Below, one piece after another: positions 1 through 8,511 of a DNA stretch of 64,000 bases; within the stretch, counting starts at the first letter, position 1, and every line of letters begins with the position of its first letter. This stretch comes from Agromyces rhizosphaerae (GTDB lineage Bacteria; Actinomycetota; Actinomycetes; Actinomycetales; Microbacteriaceae): assembly GCF_027925245.1 (NCBI RefSeq), contig NZ_BSDP01000001.1:1984001-2048000 (forward strand). Reading direction: 5' to 3'. A model generated the notes under the pieces. That model was not told the DNA's origin, did not search any database, and saw only the letters and a program-made list of their open reading frames with translations. A program made the translations under genes and the position numbers.

Positions 1-2253
1 CGCCGCCCGGTCGTCGCCGAGCTCGGCCAGCACCGAGCCGACCAGGCTCTCCGCCGCCGCGATCGCCATTGCGTCCACCCGGCGGTCGGCCAGCTCGAGC
101 GACTCGGCGGCGAGCGCGAGCGCGGGCGCGTGCGCCCCCTCGTGCGCCGCGAGCCAGCCCTCCTGGAGCAGGAGGGCGCCACGCCGGGCGGCGTCGAGGT
201 CGTGCGCCGCGCGTGCCGCACGCAGCATCCGCCGCCCCTCCTCGTAGAGGCCGAACTCCTGCCAGTACCGCCCGAGCGCGAGCGCCGTGTCGGCGGCCGG
301 GTCGCGCTCGCCGCGGCGCACGAGGCTCTCGACGGCGGCGAGCAGGTTCGGCCGATCGGCCCGGATGCGCGCGCGCCACTCGACCTGCTCGAACCGGCGG
401 TGCCCCTGGCTCGACTGCCGCGCGAGGTCGGCGAACCAGCGATCGCGACGTCGTACCGCGTCGTCGAGGTCGCCCGCCTCGCGCAGCTTGGCGGCCGCGT
501 ACTGGCGCACGGGTTCGAGCACCCGGTACCGGGTCGCCCTGCCGCGGACCACGAGCACCATCGACTTCTCGATGAGCCCCGCCATCGCCGGCTCGATCGT
601 GTCGGGTCGGGCGCCGAGCGTGGCGGCCGCGGCGTCCAGCCCGAACGGGCTGCGCAGCGTACCGAGCGCGGCGAGCAGCCGCTGCTCCGCCGGGTCGAGC
701 AGCGCGTGGCTCCAGTCGAGCGCGGCCTGCAGCGTGCGGTGGCGGGGGAGCGCGGTGCGCGAGCCGGCCCCGAGCGCGCCGAAGACGTCATCGAGTCGCT
801 CCGCCAGTTCGGTGACCGAGAGGGTTCGGGTGCGCACGGCGGCCAGCTCGATAGCGAGCGGGATGCCGTCGAGGGCGCGGGTGATGCGCGCCACGGCCGC
901 GGCGTTCTCGGCGGTCAGCTCGAAACCCGGGGAGGCGTTGCGCGTGCGCTCGACGAAGAGCGCCACCGCGGGGGCGTCGGCGATGCGCGCGACGGCCTGG
1001 TCGGGCGACTCGGATGCCGCGGGGCGATCGGGTACGGGCAGGGACGGCACCGTGAGCACGTGCTCGCCCGGCACGCGCAGCGCCTCCCGGCTCGTGGCCA
1101 GGATGTGCACCCCCGGGCAGGTGCGGAGGATCTCCTGCACGGCCCCGGCGACGGCGTCGATCACGTGCTCGCAGTTGTCGAGCACGAGCACGGCCGAACG
1201 GTCGCCGAGGAGGCCGTGCACCGCCGCGGCCGGGTCGTCGTGCGCCCACGGGCCGAGCCCCAGCGCGCGGACGACGACGCCGGGCACCGCGGCAGGTGCT
1301 TCCGCGCCGACGAGGTCGACGAACCACACGCGCTCGCCGAACCGCGCCAGCGCGCGCGCGCCCACCTCCGTGGCGAGGCGGGTCTTGCCGCATCCGCCCG
1401 GGCCGACCAGCGTGACCAGCCGCCTCGACCCCAGCAGGTGACCGATGCCGTCGACCTCGCGCTCGCGGCCGATGAAGCGGTCGACCGGCGCGGGCAGCGA
1501 GTGCGGCGGGTCGTGCGGCTCGTCCGGAGCGAGCTCGCGGCGCAGGCCGCCGTCGAGCGCGAGCAGCTCCGGCCCCGCGGGCAGCCCGGCCTCGGCGAGC
1601 GCAGCCCGCGCGCGACCGATCAGGCGGAGCGCGTCGGCGGCGCCCCGGTCGCGATGCACCGCCCGGGCGAGCGCGACCCACAGCCCCTCGTGCGCGGGGT
1701 CGTCGCGCAGCACCGGCTGCACGGCGGCGAGGACCTCGGCGGCGCGGCCCGCGCCGGTGGCGAGCTCGGCCCACCTGCGGAGTGCGTCGTGGTGCAGTTC
1801 GGCGAGGCGGTCGCGGGCGGCGATCGCGAACTCGGCGTACTGGAAGCCGCCGAGCGGCTCGGCGCACCGGAGGGCGAGCGCCTCCTCGAGCACCGGAAGG
1901 GCCGCGTCGGCGTCGGTCATCGCGAGGCCGCGGGACGCGAGGTCCTCGAAGCGCGTGACGTCCACCTCGTCGCGTGGGACGTCGATGGCGTACCCGCCGG
2001 GCCTGGTCGCGACGGCACCGGGCAGCCCGGCGGCGGCGAGCGCGGTGCGCAGGCGCGACACCGCGACGCGGAGCGCGTGGGTGGTCTCATCCGGGGCATC
2101 CGCCCCCCACAGCTCGTCGACCAGTCGCTCGACCGAGACGACCGCTCCGGGACGCAGCGCGAGCAGCGCCAGGATCGCCGCCGAACGCCCGTTCCCCAGC
2201 ACGGTGCCGGCCCCGTCACCGACGGCGACCGCTCCGAACAGGCGCACCAGCAT
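1..2253 (-). CDS. SARP/AfsR-type ATPase transcriptional regulator, 3' end beyond window
   Basis: Partial gene: 751 codons are open from the ATG at 2253 to the window edge and the C-terminus is missing. The N-terminus (about residues 1-90) reads as an OmpR/SARP winged helix (start MLVRLFGAVAVGDG). A bacterial transcriptional activation (BTAD) helical region follows to about 240, then an NB-ARC/AAA ATPase with Walker A GPGGCGKT near residue 285 and Walker B VLVLDNCEH near 355. The remainder is alanine-rich helical, TPR-like sequence. Family members are ATP-dependent cytoplasmic activators of secondary metabolism or neighbouring genes. The target is not visible. The divergent SDR gene at 2378 is the obvious candidate. 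The start is supported by TACAGT (2266-2261) seven bases upstream, which suggests leaderless transcription. Confidence 0.85.
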   Translation of the reverse strand, partial: MLVRLFGAVAVGDGAGTVLGNGRSAAILALLALRPGAVVSVERLVDELWGADAPDETTHALRVAVSRLRTALAAAGLPGAVATRPGGYAIDVPRDEVDVTRFEDLASRGLAMTDADAALPVLEEALALRCAEPLGGFQYAEFAIAARDRLAELHHDALRRWAELATGAGRAAEVLAAVQPVLRDDPAHEGLWVALARAVHRDRGAADALRLIGRARAALAEAGLPAGPELLALDGGLRRELAPDEPHDPPHSLPAPVDRFIGREREVDGIGHLLGSRRLVTLVGPGGCGKTRLATEVGARALARFGERVWFVDLVGAEAPAAVPGVVVRALGLGPWAHDDPAAAVHGLLGDRSAVLVLDNCEHVIDAVAGAVQEILRTCPGVHILATSREALRVPGEHVLTVPSLPVPDRPAASESPDQAVARIADAPAVALFVERTRNASPGFELTAENAAAVARITRALDGIPLAIELAAVRTRTLSVTELAERLDDVFGALGAGSRTALPRHRTLQAALDWSHALLDPAEQRLLAALGTLRSPFGLDAAAATLGARPDTIEPAMAGLIEKSMVLVVRGRATRYRVLEPVRQYAAAKLREAGDLDDAVRRRDRWFADLARQSSQGHRRFEQVEWRARIRADRPNLLAAVESLVRRGERDPAADTALALGRYWQEFGLYEEGRRMLRAARAAHDLDAARRGALLLQEGWLAAHEGAHAPALALAAESLELADRRVDAMAIAAAESLVGSVLAELGDDRAA

Positions 2254-2377
2254 CGGGGCGACTGTATCGCGGCGGCGCGGCCCGCGACCGGGGTGTGACC
2301 TCGATGTGCACTCGCTGCGGAATCGTTCGTGCCACGCGGATCGGCCGCGGCACGCACGAACGAGAGGACTGGGGATC
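2254..2377. promoter_or_regulatory. Divergent promoter region with 9-bp inverted repeat
   Basis: The region lies between the SARP-type regulator (minus) and the SDR gene (plus). CGTTCGTGC at 2324-2332 and GCACGAACG at 2354-2362 form perfect 9-bp inverted arms 21 bases apart, just ahead of the SDR ribosome site. They could be a regulator site, perhaps for the neighbouring SARP protein, or a leader hairpin. The minus-strand -10 (TACAGT) is at 2266-2261. Function is inferred. Confidence 0.45.
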
Positions 2378-3211
2378 ATGGACGACTTCGACGGACGGGT
2401 GGCGCTCGTCACCGGCGCATCCCGTGGACTGGGACGCCACCTCGCGAGGGAGCTCGCGGCGGCCGGATGCAGCGTGGCGGTCACCGCCCGCACGGCCGGG
2501 CCGCTCGACGCGCTCGCCGAGGAGATCGCGGGCACGGGCCGACGGGCGATCGCGGTGCCCGGCGACCTGACCGACGCGGGCGACCGCGCCGGCATCGTGG
2601 ACCGGGTGACGACCGCCCTCGGGCCCGTCGACATCCTCGTCAACAACGCCGGCGTCGCGCGCGCCTCGGGGTACGCCGACGCCGACCCGTCGCGCGTGAT
2701 CGCGACGAACCTCCTCGCCCCGATGGAGCTCACGCGTCTCGTGCTCGGCGGCATGCGCGAGCGCGGGTTCGGGCGGGTGCTGAACGTGGCATCCCTCGCC
2801 GGGCTCGCGGGCCTGCCGTACCTCGTCGACTACTCGGCGGCCAAGGCCGGCCTGGTCGCGTTCTCGCGCGCGCTGCGCGCCGAGCTCGCCGGGACTGGGG
2901 TGTCGAGCACCGTGGTCTCGCCGGGCTTCATCGGCGACGAGGGCATGTACCCGGCCTACGAGACGCCGGTGCCCTGGTACCTCGGCACCAACGTGTCGGC
3001 GACGGTGGCGCGGCAGGCCGTGCGCGCGCTGCGGCGCGACCGGGCCGAGGTCGTGCTGAACACCCTGCCCATGCGCCCGCTCGTCGCGGTCGGCGCGGTC
3101 TCCGACGGGGCGATGCGCACGATGACCCGCACGCTCGGCGCCGACGCGTACCTGCGCGGGCTCGCCGAGAAGGACCTGCCGTACTCGGACATGCCCGAGC
3201 TGGTGGTCTGA
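2378..3211 (+). CDS. SDR-family NAD(P)-dependent oxidoreductase
   Basis: 277-residue short-chain dehydrogenase/reductase. Starting from MDDFDGRVALVTGASRGLG, the Rossmann glycine motif GASRGLG lies at about residues 13-19, NNAG at about 89-92, the catalytic Ser in NVASLAG, and the YSAAK Tyr/Lys pair follows. The length and order are those of classical SDRs. Substrate cannot be read from sequence. The C-terminal segment is longer than in many SDRs, resembling members acting on bulky or lipid substrates. The ATG at 2378 is chosen because the protein homology begins there and GAGAGG lies about 10 bases upstream. The open frame extends far upstream only because stops are rare in this GC-rich DNA. 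It is divergent from the SARP-type regulator. Confidence 0.88.
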   Translation: MDDFDGRVALVTGASRGLGRHLARELAAAGCSVAVTARTAGPLDALAEEIAGTGRRAIAVPGDLTDAGDRAGIVDRVTTALGPVDILVNNAGVARASGYADADPSRVIATNLLAPMELTRLVLGGMRERGFGRVLNVASLAGLAGLPYLVDYSAAKAGLVAFSRALRAELAGTGVSSTVVSPGFIGDEGMYPAYETPVPWYLGTNVSATVARQAVRALRRDRAEVVLNTLPMRPLVAVGAVSDGAMRTMTRTLGADAYLRGLAEKDLPYSDMPELVV

Positions 3212-3261
3212 GCCGGCGCCACGACGTCCCGCGGCCACGGGGGTGCTCGCGGGACCCGGCG

Positions 3262-3310
3262 GCGGATGCACGCGACCCGACGCGATGCGCCATCGTGCGC
3301 GTGCATCCGC
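3262..3310. terminator. Bidirectional hairpin between convergent genes
   Basis: GCGGATGCACGCG (3262-3274) and CGCGTGCATCCGC (3298-3310) are perfect 13-bp inverted arms. A smaller inner stem (CGATG/CATCG) lies in the loop. It sits between the ends of the SDR gene (3211) and the esterase gene (3363), so it can serve both as a terminator. No U-tract follows, as is common in actinobacteria. Both arms contain the over-represented CGGATGC word. Confidence 0.6.
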
Positions 3311-3362
3311 TGCCACCCCGAGGGCCGGCGATGGCGGGCGGGCGGATGCCGCGGGGCGGCGG

Positions 3363-4508
3363 TCAGCCCTCGGCGACCGCGTCCGGCTCTGCCGGAGCAT
3401 CCGTCGCGTGTGCCACCGAGCCGGCGTCGTCGGCGGCGAGTTGCTCGGCGGGGAGCTCCTCGGCCCACCCCAGGTGCGCGTGCAGGAACGCGGCGATGCG
3501 CTCGCGCAGGCCCGCGTCGAGGATGCCGATCGAGTGCCCGCTCCCCGCGACCACCGCGAGTTCGGCCGGCACGCCCGCCTCGTCGAGCGTGCGGGCGAAG
3601 CGCTCGGCCTGCGCGAGCGGGATGATCTCGTCGTCGGCGTGGGCGATGAACACAGGCGGGTCGCTCGCGTCGACGTGCGAGGTCGGCGACGCGGCATCCG
3701 CCTCGGGGCAGTCGGAGGCGCGCTCGCACCCGAGGTAGTCGGCGACGATGCCGTACAGCCACTGGCTGGCCTGGTCGGCGCCGAGCGACACCGCGTCGAG
3801 CGTGATGGGTCCGCTGAGCTCCGCGACCGCGGCCACGCGCGACCCGGTGTCGATCGGCCCGGTGCCGGTCGTGCCGAGCAGCGCGGCGAGGTTGCCGCCC
3901 GCCGATCCGCCGAGCGCGCCGATGCGCGCCGGGTCGATGCCGTACGCCTCGACCTGCTCGGGCTCGCGCAGCCACTCGACCGCGAGCGCCACGTCGTCGA
4001 TCGCCGCCGGGAACGTCACGTCGGGCACGAGCCGGTAGTTCACCGACACCGCCACGAACCCCTGCGAGGCGAGCCACTGGCAGACGAGCCGCCAGTCGTC
4101 GCTGGCCTTGTCGCCGCGCGCCCAGCTGCCGCCGTGGATCGCGAGCACCCCCGGACGGCTCGCGTCGGGGCCGGCAGGGCTGCAGACGTCGAGGGTCAGC
4201 AGCGTGCCGTCGGCGCGGGTGCCGTACTCGACGTCCTCGTCGATCGCGATGCCGGTGGCCGGTGGCGTGAAGGTGCGGATGCCCGTGATCGCGTCGCCGG
4301 GGAGCTCGCTCACGTCGTTCGGGCCGGCGGGGTCGATCGCGCGCAGCCCGAGGTGGAAGCCGCTGAGGGCGGCGACGGCCGCGATCGCCGATCCAGCCGC
4401 TGCCGTGACCAGCAGCGCGCGCCAGCGGCGGCGGCGTCCTGCCGGCCGGCGCCCGTCGGGTGCGGCGCCCCGGCCCGCGCCGCCGTCGGTCGCTCGGGTG
4501 GTCTGCAC
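3363..4508 (-). CDS. Exported or membrane-anchored alpha/beta hydrolase (HSL/BD-FAE esterase family)
   Basis: 381 residues. An Arg-rich N-terminus followed by a hydrophobic segment (about residues 29-50) indicates a signal anchor. The catalytic domain (about 95-350) has the oxyanion motif HGGSW, the nucleophile elbow GGSAGG (serine in GxSxG), the acidic residue in HADDEI and the catalytic His in GSGHS. This order and the HGG motif match hormone-sensitive-lipase-type carboxylesterases acting on short acyl or aryl esters. The start is a GTG with GGAG eight bases upstream. A -10-like TAGCAT lies at 4544-4539 on the minus strand. The acidic tail (about 355-381) looks disordered. Substrate is unknown. 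Confidence 0.85.
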   Translation of the reverse strand: MQTTRATDGGAGRGAAPDGRRPAGRRRRWRALLVTAAAGSAIAAVAALSGFHLGLRAIDPAGPNDVSELPGDAITGIRTFTPPATGIAIDEDVEYGTRADGTLLTLDVCSPAGPDASRPGVLAIHGGSWARGDKASDDWRLVCQWLASQGFVAVSVNYRLVPDVTFPAAIDDVALAVEWLREPEQVEAYGIDPARIGALGGSAGGNLAALLGTTGTGPIDTGSRVAAVAELSGPITLDAVSLGADQASQWLYGIVADYLGCERASDCPEADAASPTSHVDASDPPVFIAHADDEIIPLAQAERFARTLDEAGVPAELAVVAGSGHSIGILDAGLRERIAAFLHAHLGWAEELPAEQLAADDAGSVAHATDAPAEPDAVAEG

Positions 4509-5014
4509 GGGGCGCTCCGGGGGGAATCGGGTGGGGCGATGCTACCTGAGGCGGGCTCAGCCGCCGAATGCGGCGGCGCCCTGCCGCTCGTCGCGGGGCC
4601 CGTGCGAGGCGTAGGACCCGATCGGCGACACGCCGACCCGGGCGGCCCGGGGCCGCGATTCTCCTCCGGTTCGCACACTGGCCCCCACGGGGTCCGGGCG
4701 AAACGGAGGACTGGAGGGGAAACGCGCCGTGGTGGGCCGGCCCGGGGCCGCGAATCTCCTTCGGCTCGCGCCGGGTCGACGTGCCCGGCCGGGCATCCTC
4801 ACAGCAAGGTCCGCTAGCATCGACGGGTCGGTCTGGGACACCGCGCGCATCGCGCGGATGGGTTTGTGAGTCCCGTGGGCCGGATCCCCGCCGCGGTGGC
4901 GGGGAGCATCACCGTATGTGACGGCCCCGGTCGAGGACAGCCCGGGTTCTGAAGCCGACGCGCGCTCGCTCGGCGGTTTCCCATGTACTCGAGGACAACC
5001 CAGGAAGCATCGCC
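4509..5014. promoter_or_regulatory. 506-bp intergenic region with helicase promoter and long structured leader
   Basis: No credible gene is seen. The segment from about 4643 to 4676 recurs with changes at about 4737 to 4770 (both contain GGCCCGGGGCCGCGA), and an inverted CCTCCGGTTCG/CGAAACGGAGG pair lies between. TAGCAT at about 4815-4820 is a plausible plus-strand -10, giving a leader of roughly 185 bases before the helicase ATG. The leader contains a perfect 7-bp hairpin, CCCCGCC (4886-4892) with GGCGGGG (4898-4904), and a GGGAC/GTCCC pairing further upstream. Long leaders are typical of cold-inducible RNA helicase genes. Regulation here is inference. Confidence 0.5.
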
Positions 5015-7096
5015 ATGCCCAAGAACAAGAAGCCCGCCGGCGGCCGCCCCGCCAAGAACTTCGACCCGTCGTACGCGAAGAAGTCGAAGTCGAAGCAGCA
5101 CAAGCGAGCGGATGCCTCCGGCAGCTCGCGCAAGCCCGGCTCGCGCAGCCCGGGCCACCGCGGCTACCGCCCGGAGGAGGCCGAGCCCAAGCAGCGCTGG
5201 AGCCGCGAGGAGCGCGAGGCGGCGGGCCGCTCGCCGCGCCGCTCGAGCTCGTCGCGCCGCGACGACCGCGACGGCGGCGGCCGGTACGACCGCGACGACC
5301 GTCCGCGCCGGGACGACCGTGACCAGCGGGGCTCGCGCGGCTATGACCGTGACGACCGCGCCCCGCGTCGGGACGACCGCGACCGTCGGGACTCCGGCCG
5401 CAAGTACGACCGTGACGACCGCGCCCCGCGTCGCGACGACCGCGACCAGCGCGGCTCGCGCGGGTACGACCGTGACGACCGCGCCCCGCGTCGGGACGAC
5501 CGCGACCGTCGCGACTCCGGCCGCCGGTACGACCGCGACGACCGCGCGCCCCGCCGCGACGACCGCGACCGCGACCGCTCGCAGCGCGTCGCCGGGCGCG
5601 GCTACGACCACGACGACGCCCGCAAGCGCGACCGCGACCGCGGCGAGCGCCCCCGCCGCGACCACGACGACCGCCGGGTCGCCGGCCGCGGCTACGACCG
5701 CACCGACCGGGACGACCGCCGCGGCTACGACCGCACCGACCGGGACGACCGCCGCGGCTACGACCGCAACGACCGCCCGGGCTTCCGCGAGTCCGAGCGC
5801 CGCCCGTCGACGTACTTCCCCGCGAAGGACGACCGTGCGCCCTACACGCCCGAGGACGACGTCGTGCTCGAGCGCCTCCAGGCCGAGGCGATCACGGCGG
5901 ACGCCGTCGAGGGCGTGACGTTCGCCGACCTCGGTCTCGGCGGCAACATCGTGCGTTCGCTGCGAGACCTCGGCGCGGAGCATCCGTTCCCCATCCAGGC
6001 CGCGACCATCCCGGTCGTGCTCGAGGGGCGCGACGTGCTGGGCCGCGGCCGCACCGGCTCGGGCAAGACGATCGCGTTCGGCGCGCCGACCGTCGAGCGC
6101 CTCATGCAGATGTGGGCGGCGAAGGGCAAGGCCGGCGAGAAGCGCAAGCTCGGCCGCGCGCCGCGCGCGCTCATCCTCGCGCCGACCCGCGAGCTCGCGC
6201 TGCAGATCGACCGCACCGTGCAGCCGATCGCCCAGAGCGTCGGGCTGTTCACCACCCAGGTCTACGGCGGCGTGCCGCAGGGCCGCCAGGTCGGCGCGCT
6301 GCAGCGCGGCGTCGACATCGTGATCGGCACGCCCGGCCGCATCGAGGACCTGATCGAGCAGCGCCGCCTCGACCTGAGCGAGGTCGAGATCACCGTGCTC
6401 GACGAGGCCGACCACATGTGCGACCTCGGGTTCCTCGAGCCCGTGCAGCGCATCCTCCGCCGCACCCGCGAGGGCGGCCAGAAGCTGCTGTTCTCGGCGA
6501 CCCTCGACACGGGCGTCGCCGCGCTCGTCGACGAGTTCCTCGTCGACCCGGCCGTGCACGAGGTCGCGGGCGAGGACCAGGCGTCGGGCACGATCGAGCA
6601 CCGCGTGCTCGTGATCCGCAACGACCAGAAGCGCGACATCGTCGCGCAGCTCGCCGCGCGACCGGGCAAGACCCTCGTGTTCTCGCGCACCCGCGCGTTC
6701 GCCGAGGACCTCGTCGAGCACCTCGAGGACCGCGGCGTGTTCGCGGTCGCACTGCACGGCGACCTCAACCAGGCCCGACGCACGCGCAACCTGCAGCAGC
6801 TCACGAGCGGCAAGGTCGACGTGCTGGTCGCGACCGACGTGGCAGCGCGAGGCATCCACGTCGACGACATCGACCTGGTGATCCAGGCGGATGCCCCGGA
6901 CGAGTACAAGACCTACCTGCACCGCTCGGGTCGCACCGGTCGTGCCGGCAAGCGGGGGGTCGTGGTGACGCTCATCCCGCGCGGGCGCCACCGCCGCATG
7001 ACGGAGCTGCTCGAGCGCGCCGAGATCGAGGCCGAGTTCGACGAGTTCGCGCGCGGCGACGAGTTCACGATCGCGGCGGCCGACGCCTCGGAGTAG
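5015..7096 (+). CDS. DEAD-box ATP-dependent RNA helicase with repetitive disordered N-terminus
   Basis: 693 residues. Residues about 1-285 are low-complexity: a Lys-rich start (MPKNKK) and then a tandem array built on RDDRD, RRDDRDRRDSGR and RGYDR units, rich in Arg, Asp, Tyr and Gly. This predicts an intrinsically disordered RNA-binding or phase-separating tail. The core carries every DEAD-box motif in order: Q-motif PFPIQ, I GRTGSGKT, Ia PTRELA, Ib TPGR, II DEAD, III SAT, V ATDVAARGI, VI HRSGRTGRAG. The C-terminus is short. Most bacterial homologues place the basic tail at the C-terminus, so an N-terminal array is unusual. Expected role: RNA unwinding in ribosome assembly, RNA decay or cold adaptation. 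AGGA upstream supports the ATG. Confidence 0.95.
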   Translation: MPKNKKPAGGRPAKNFDPSYAKKSKSKQHKRADASGSSRKPGSRSPGHRGYRPEEAEPKQRWSREEREAAGRSPRRSSSSRRDDRDGGGRYDRDDRPRRDDRDQRGSRGYDRDDRAPRRDDRDRRDSGRKYDRDDRAPRRDDRDQRGSRGYDRDDRAPRRDDRDRRDSGRRYDRDDRAPRRDDRDRDRSQRVAGRGYDHDDARKRDRDRGERPRRDHDDRRVAGRGYDRTDRDDRRGYDRTDRDDRRGYDRNDRPGFRESERRPSTYFPAKDDRAPYTPEDDVVLERLQAEAITADAVEGVTFADLGLGGNIVRSLRDLGAEHPFPIQAATIPVVLEGRDVLGRGRTGSGKTIAFGAPTVERLMQMWAAKGKAGEKRKLGRAPRALILAPTRELALQIDRTVQPIAQSVGLFTTQVYGGVPQGRQVGALQRGVDIVIGTPGRIEDLIEQRRLDLSEVEITVLDEADHMCDLGFLEPVQRILRRTREGGQKLLFSATLDTGVAALVDEFLVDPAVHEVAGEDQASGTIEHRVLVIRNDQKRDIVAQLAARPGKTLVFSRTRAFAEDLVEHLEDRGVFAVALHGDLNQARRTRNLQQLTSGKVDVLVATDVAARGIHVDDIDLVIQADAPDEYKTYLHRSGRTGRAGKRGVVVTLIPRGRHRRMTELLERAEIEAEFDEFARGDEFTIAAADASE

Positions 7097-7108
7097 TCGA
7101 GGAGGCCT

Positions 7109-7128
7109 CACCCCCGCGAACGGGGGTG
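7109..7128 (+). terminator. Terminator hairpin after helicase gene
   Basis: CACCCCC/GGGGGTG form a perfect 7-bp stem with a 6-base loop, 12 bases after the helicase stop. The following TTGTC is only weakly U-rich. Confidence 0.65.
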
Positions 7129-7280
7129 TTGTCGCCGCCCGCACACGGGACTAACGTGCGGCGTGGGCGCGATCGATGCTGCCCACCGCCGCGCGATCGA
7201 CGACGTCGCCGAACGTGCAGCCCACGCACCGCGTGCCGGGGGCGTCCCGGGGCGATCGACACCCGTACCGCGGAGGACCG

Positions 7281-8357
7281 ATGACCCGCCACCGTCCCGC
7301 CGGCGCACCTGCAGCCGTCGCCGTCATCATCTCGACCGTGATCGCGGTCGGCCTCATCGCCAGCCCCGCGCTCGGCGCGCCGCCCGAGGGCAAGGGCGGC
7401 GGCAACGGCAAGGGCAAGAACAAGCCGACGCCGACGGTGATCGAGACGACCACCCCGCCGCCGACCGAGACGACCGCCCCGCCGACCGAGACGACCGCCC
7501 CGCCGACGGAGACGACCGCGCCTCCCACGGAGACCACGGCCCCGCCGACGGAGACCACGGCCCCTCCCACGGAGACGACCGCCCCGCCCACGGAGACCAC
7601 CCCGCCGCCCACCGACCCGGCCGCGCTCCCGGCGATCATGGCCGGCGTCGGCGACTCGATCACCGTCGCGTACGACGCCGACGGCAGCGGCTCGTACCCG
7701 CAGTACAGCTGGTCGACGGGCGGCTCGTCGAGCGTGCAGTCGCATGCGACCAGGCTGCGCGCAGCCGGGGCATCCGATCTCGTGGCCTACAACGACGCGG
7801 TGGTGGGCGCGCAGGCGGCCGACCTCGCGCCGCAGGTGAACCAGGCGATCGCGCAGGGCGCGGACTACCTCACCGTGCAGATCGGCGCGAACGACGCGTG
7901 CACGAGCACGGTCGACGGGATGACGCGGACGGATGAGTTCTCGGCCAGCGTCGCCGGTGCGCTCGGCACGTTCGCCGACCAGCGGCCCGACGCCGAGATC
8001 CTGCTCACGACGGTGCCGAACCTGAAGCGCATGTGGGCGCTCAGCAAGGACAACGGCTGGGCCCGGTTCATCTGGTCGATCGGGAGCGTCTGCCAGTCGA
8101 TGCTGCAGAACCCGACCTCGACGACCACCGCGAGCGAGGAGCGTCGCGACGCCGTGCAGGCCCGCGTCGACGAGTACAACGCCGAGCTCGAGGCGATCTG
8201 CGACGCGATCGCGACCTGCACGTTCGACGACTACACGGTGGCGGACTACCAGTTCACCTCGTCGCACATCTCGACGTTCGACTACTTCCACCCGAGCGTC
8301 TCGGGGCAGGCGACGCTCGCCGCGATCACCTGGCCGTACTCCGCCTACGCGGGGTAG
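7281..8357 (+). CDS. Secreted SGNH/GDSL-type hydrolase with Pro-Thr-rich linker
   Basis: 358 residues from the ATG at 7281, preceded by GGAGG. A Sec signal peptide (hydrophobic AVAVIISTVIAVGLIA, cut near ALGA) is followed by a Gly/Lys patch and about eight tandem PPTETTA units (about residues 55-112), a flexible wall-spanning linker. The catalytic domain has SGNH block I GDSIT, an Asn-containing block III GAND and block V with Asp/His in DYFHPS. These enzymes are extracellular esterases, lipases or carbohydrate deacetylases. Cysteines (CTST, VCQSM, ICDA, TCTF) probably form disulfides, as in actinobacterial secreted esterases. An upstream in-frame ATG at 7176 is rejected because it would bury the signal peptide. 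Confidence 0.9.
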   Translation: MTRHRPAGAPAAVAVIISTVIAVGLIASPALGAPPEGKGGGNGKGKNKPTPTVIETTTPPPTETTAPPTETTAPPTETTAPPTETTAPPTETTAPPTETTAPPTETTPPPTDPAALPAIMAGVGDSITVAYDADGSGSYPQYSWSTGGSSSVQSHATRLRAAGASDLVAYNDAVVGAQAADLAPQVNQAIAQGADYLTVQIGANDACTSTVDGMTRTDEFSASVAGALGTFADQRPDAEILLTTVPNLKRMWALSKDNGWARFIWSIGSVCQSMLQNPTSTTTASEERRDAVQARVDEYNAELEAICDAIATCTFDDYTVADYQFTSSHISTFDYFHPSVSGQATLAAITWPYSAYAG

Positions 8358-8362
8358 GACGT

Positions 8363-8494
8363 CGCTTTTCAGGAGCCGGCCCGGCGGCCGCGCACGGATG
8401 GTGCGGGCCGGGCCGGAATCCGGCCGGTTCGGTCGTGCGCGGCTCGCGCCGCGCAGGATTCCGCCGCCGGGCGCCGGTCGGCTCCTGAAAAGTG
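8363..8494. repeat. Palindromic intergenic element A, copy 1
   Basis: CTTTTCAGGAGCCG (8365-8378) and CGGCTCCTGAAAAG (8479-8492) are perfect 14-bp inverted arms around about 100 bases of GC-rich, internally palindromic sequence. It begins 7 bases after the SGNH hydrolase stop and ends 19 bases from the end of the convergent acetyltransferase gene. A relative with the same terminal arm (CTTTTCAGGA) and a shared internal GCGCACGGATG lies at 33130-33257. It probably acts as a bidirectional terminator and is a dispersed repeat family. Confidence 0.8.
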
Positions 8495-8511
8495 CCGCAC
8501 TTCGCCGGGCG

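Noticed and set aside
130..2298. Long plus-strand open frame opposite the SARP-type regulator
   Set aside because: Antisense to a protein with clear winged-helix and ATPase motifs; its residues are Arg/Ala/Gly-rich with no domain, as expected from GC-rich shadow frames.
4509..5014. Small RNA or tRNA gene upstream of the helicase
   Set aside because: GGTTCTGA near 4945 superficially resembles a T-loop, but no cloverleaf can be drawn.
5255..5800. Possible CRISPR-like repeat
   Set aside because: The repeats are in-frame coding units of the helicase N-terminus with no spacers.
7176..7280. Earlier ATG for the SGNH hydrolase
   Set aside because: It would place about 35 hydrophilic residues before the signal peptide; the ATG at 7281 has GGAGG at ideal distance.
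7440..7615. Short tandem DNA repeats as a possible CRISPR or VNTR locus
   Set aside because: They encode the PPTETTA linker of the SGNH hydrolase.
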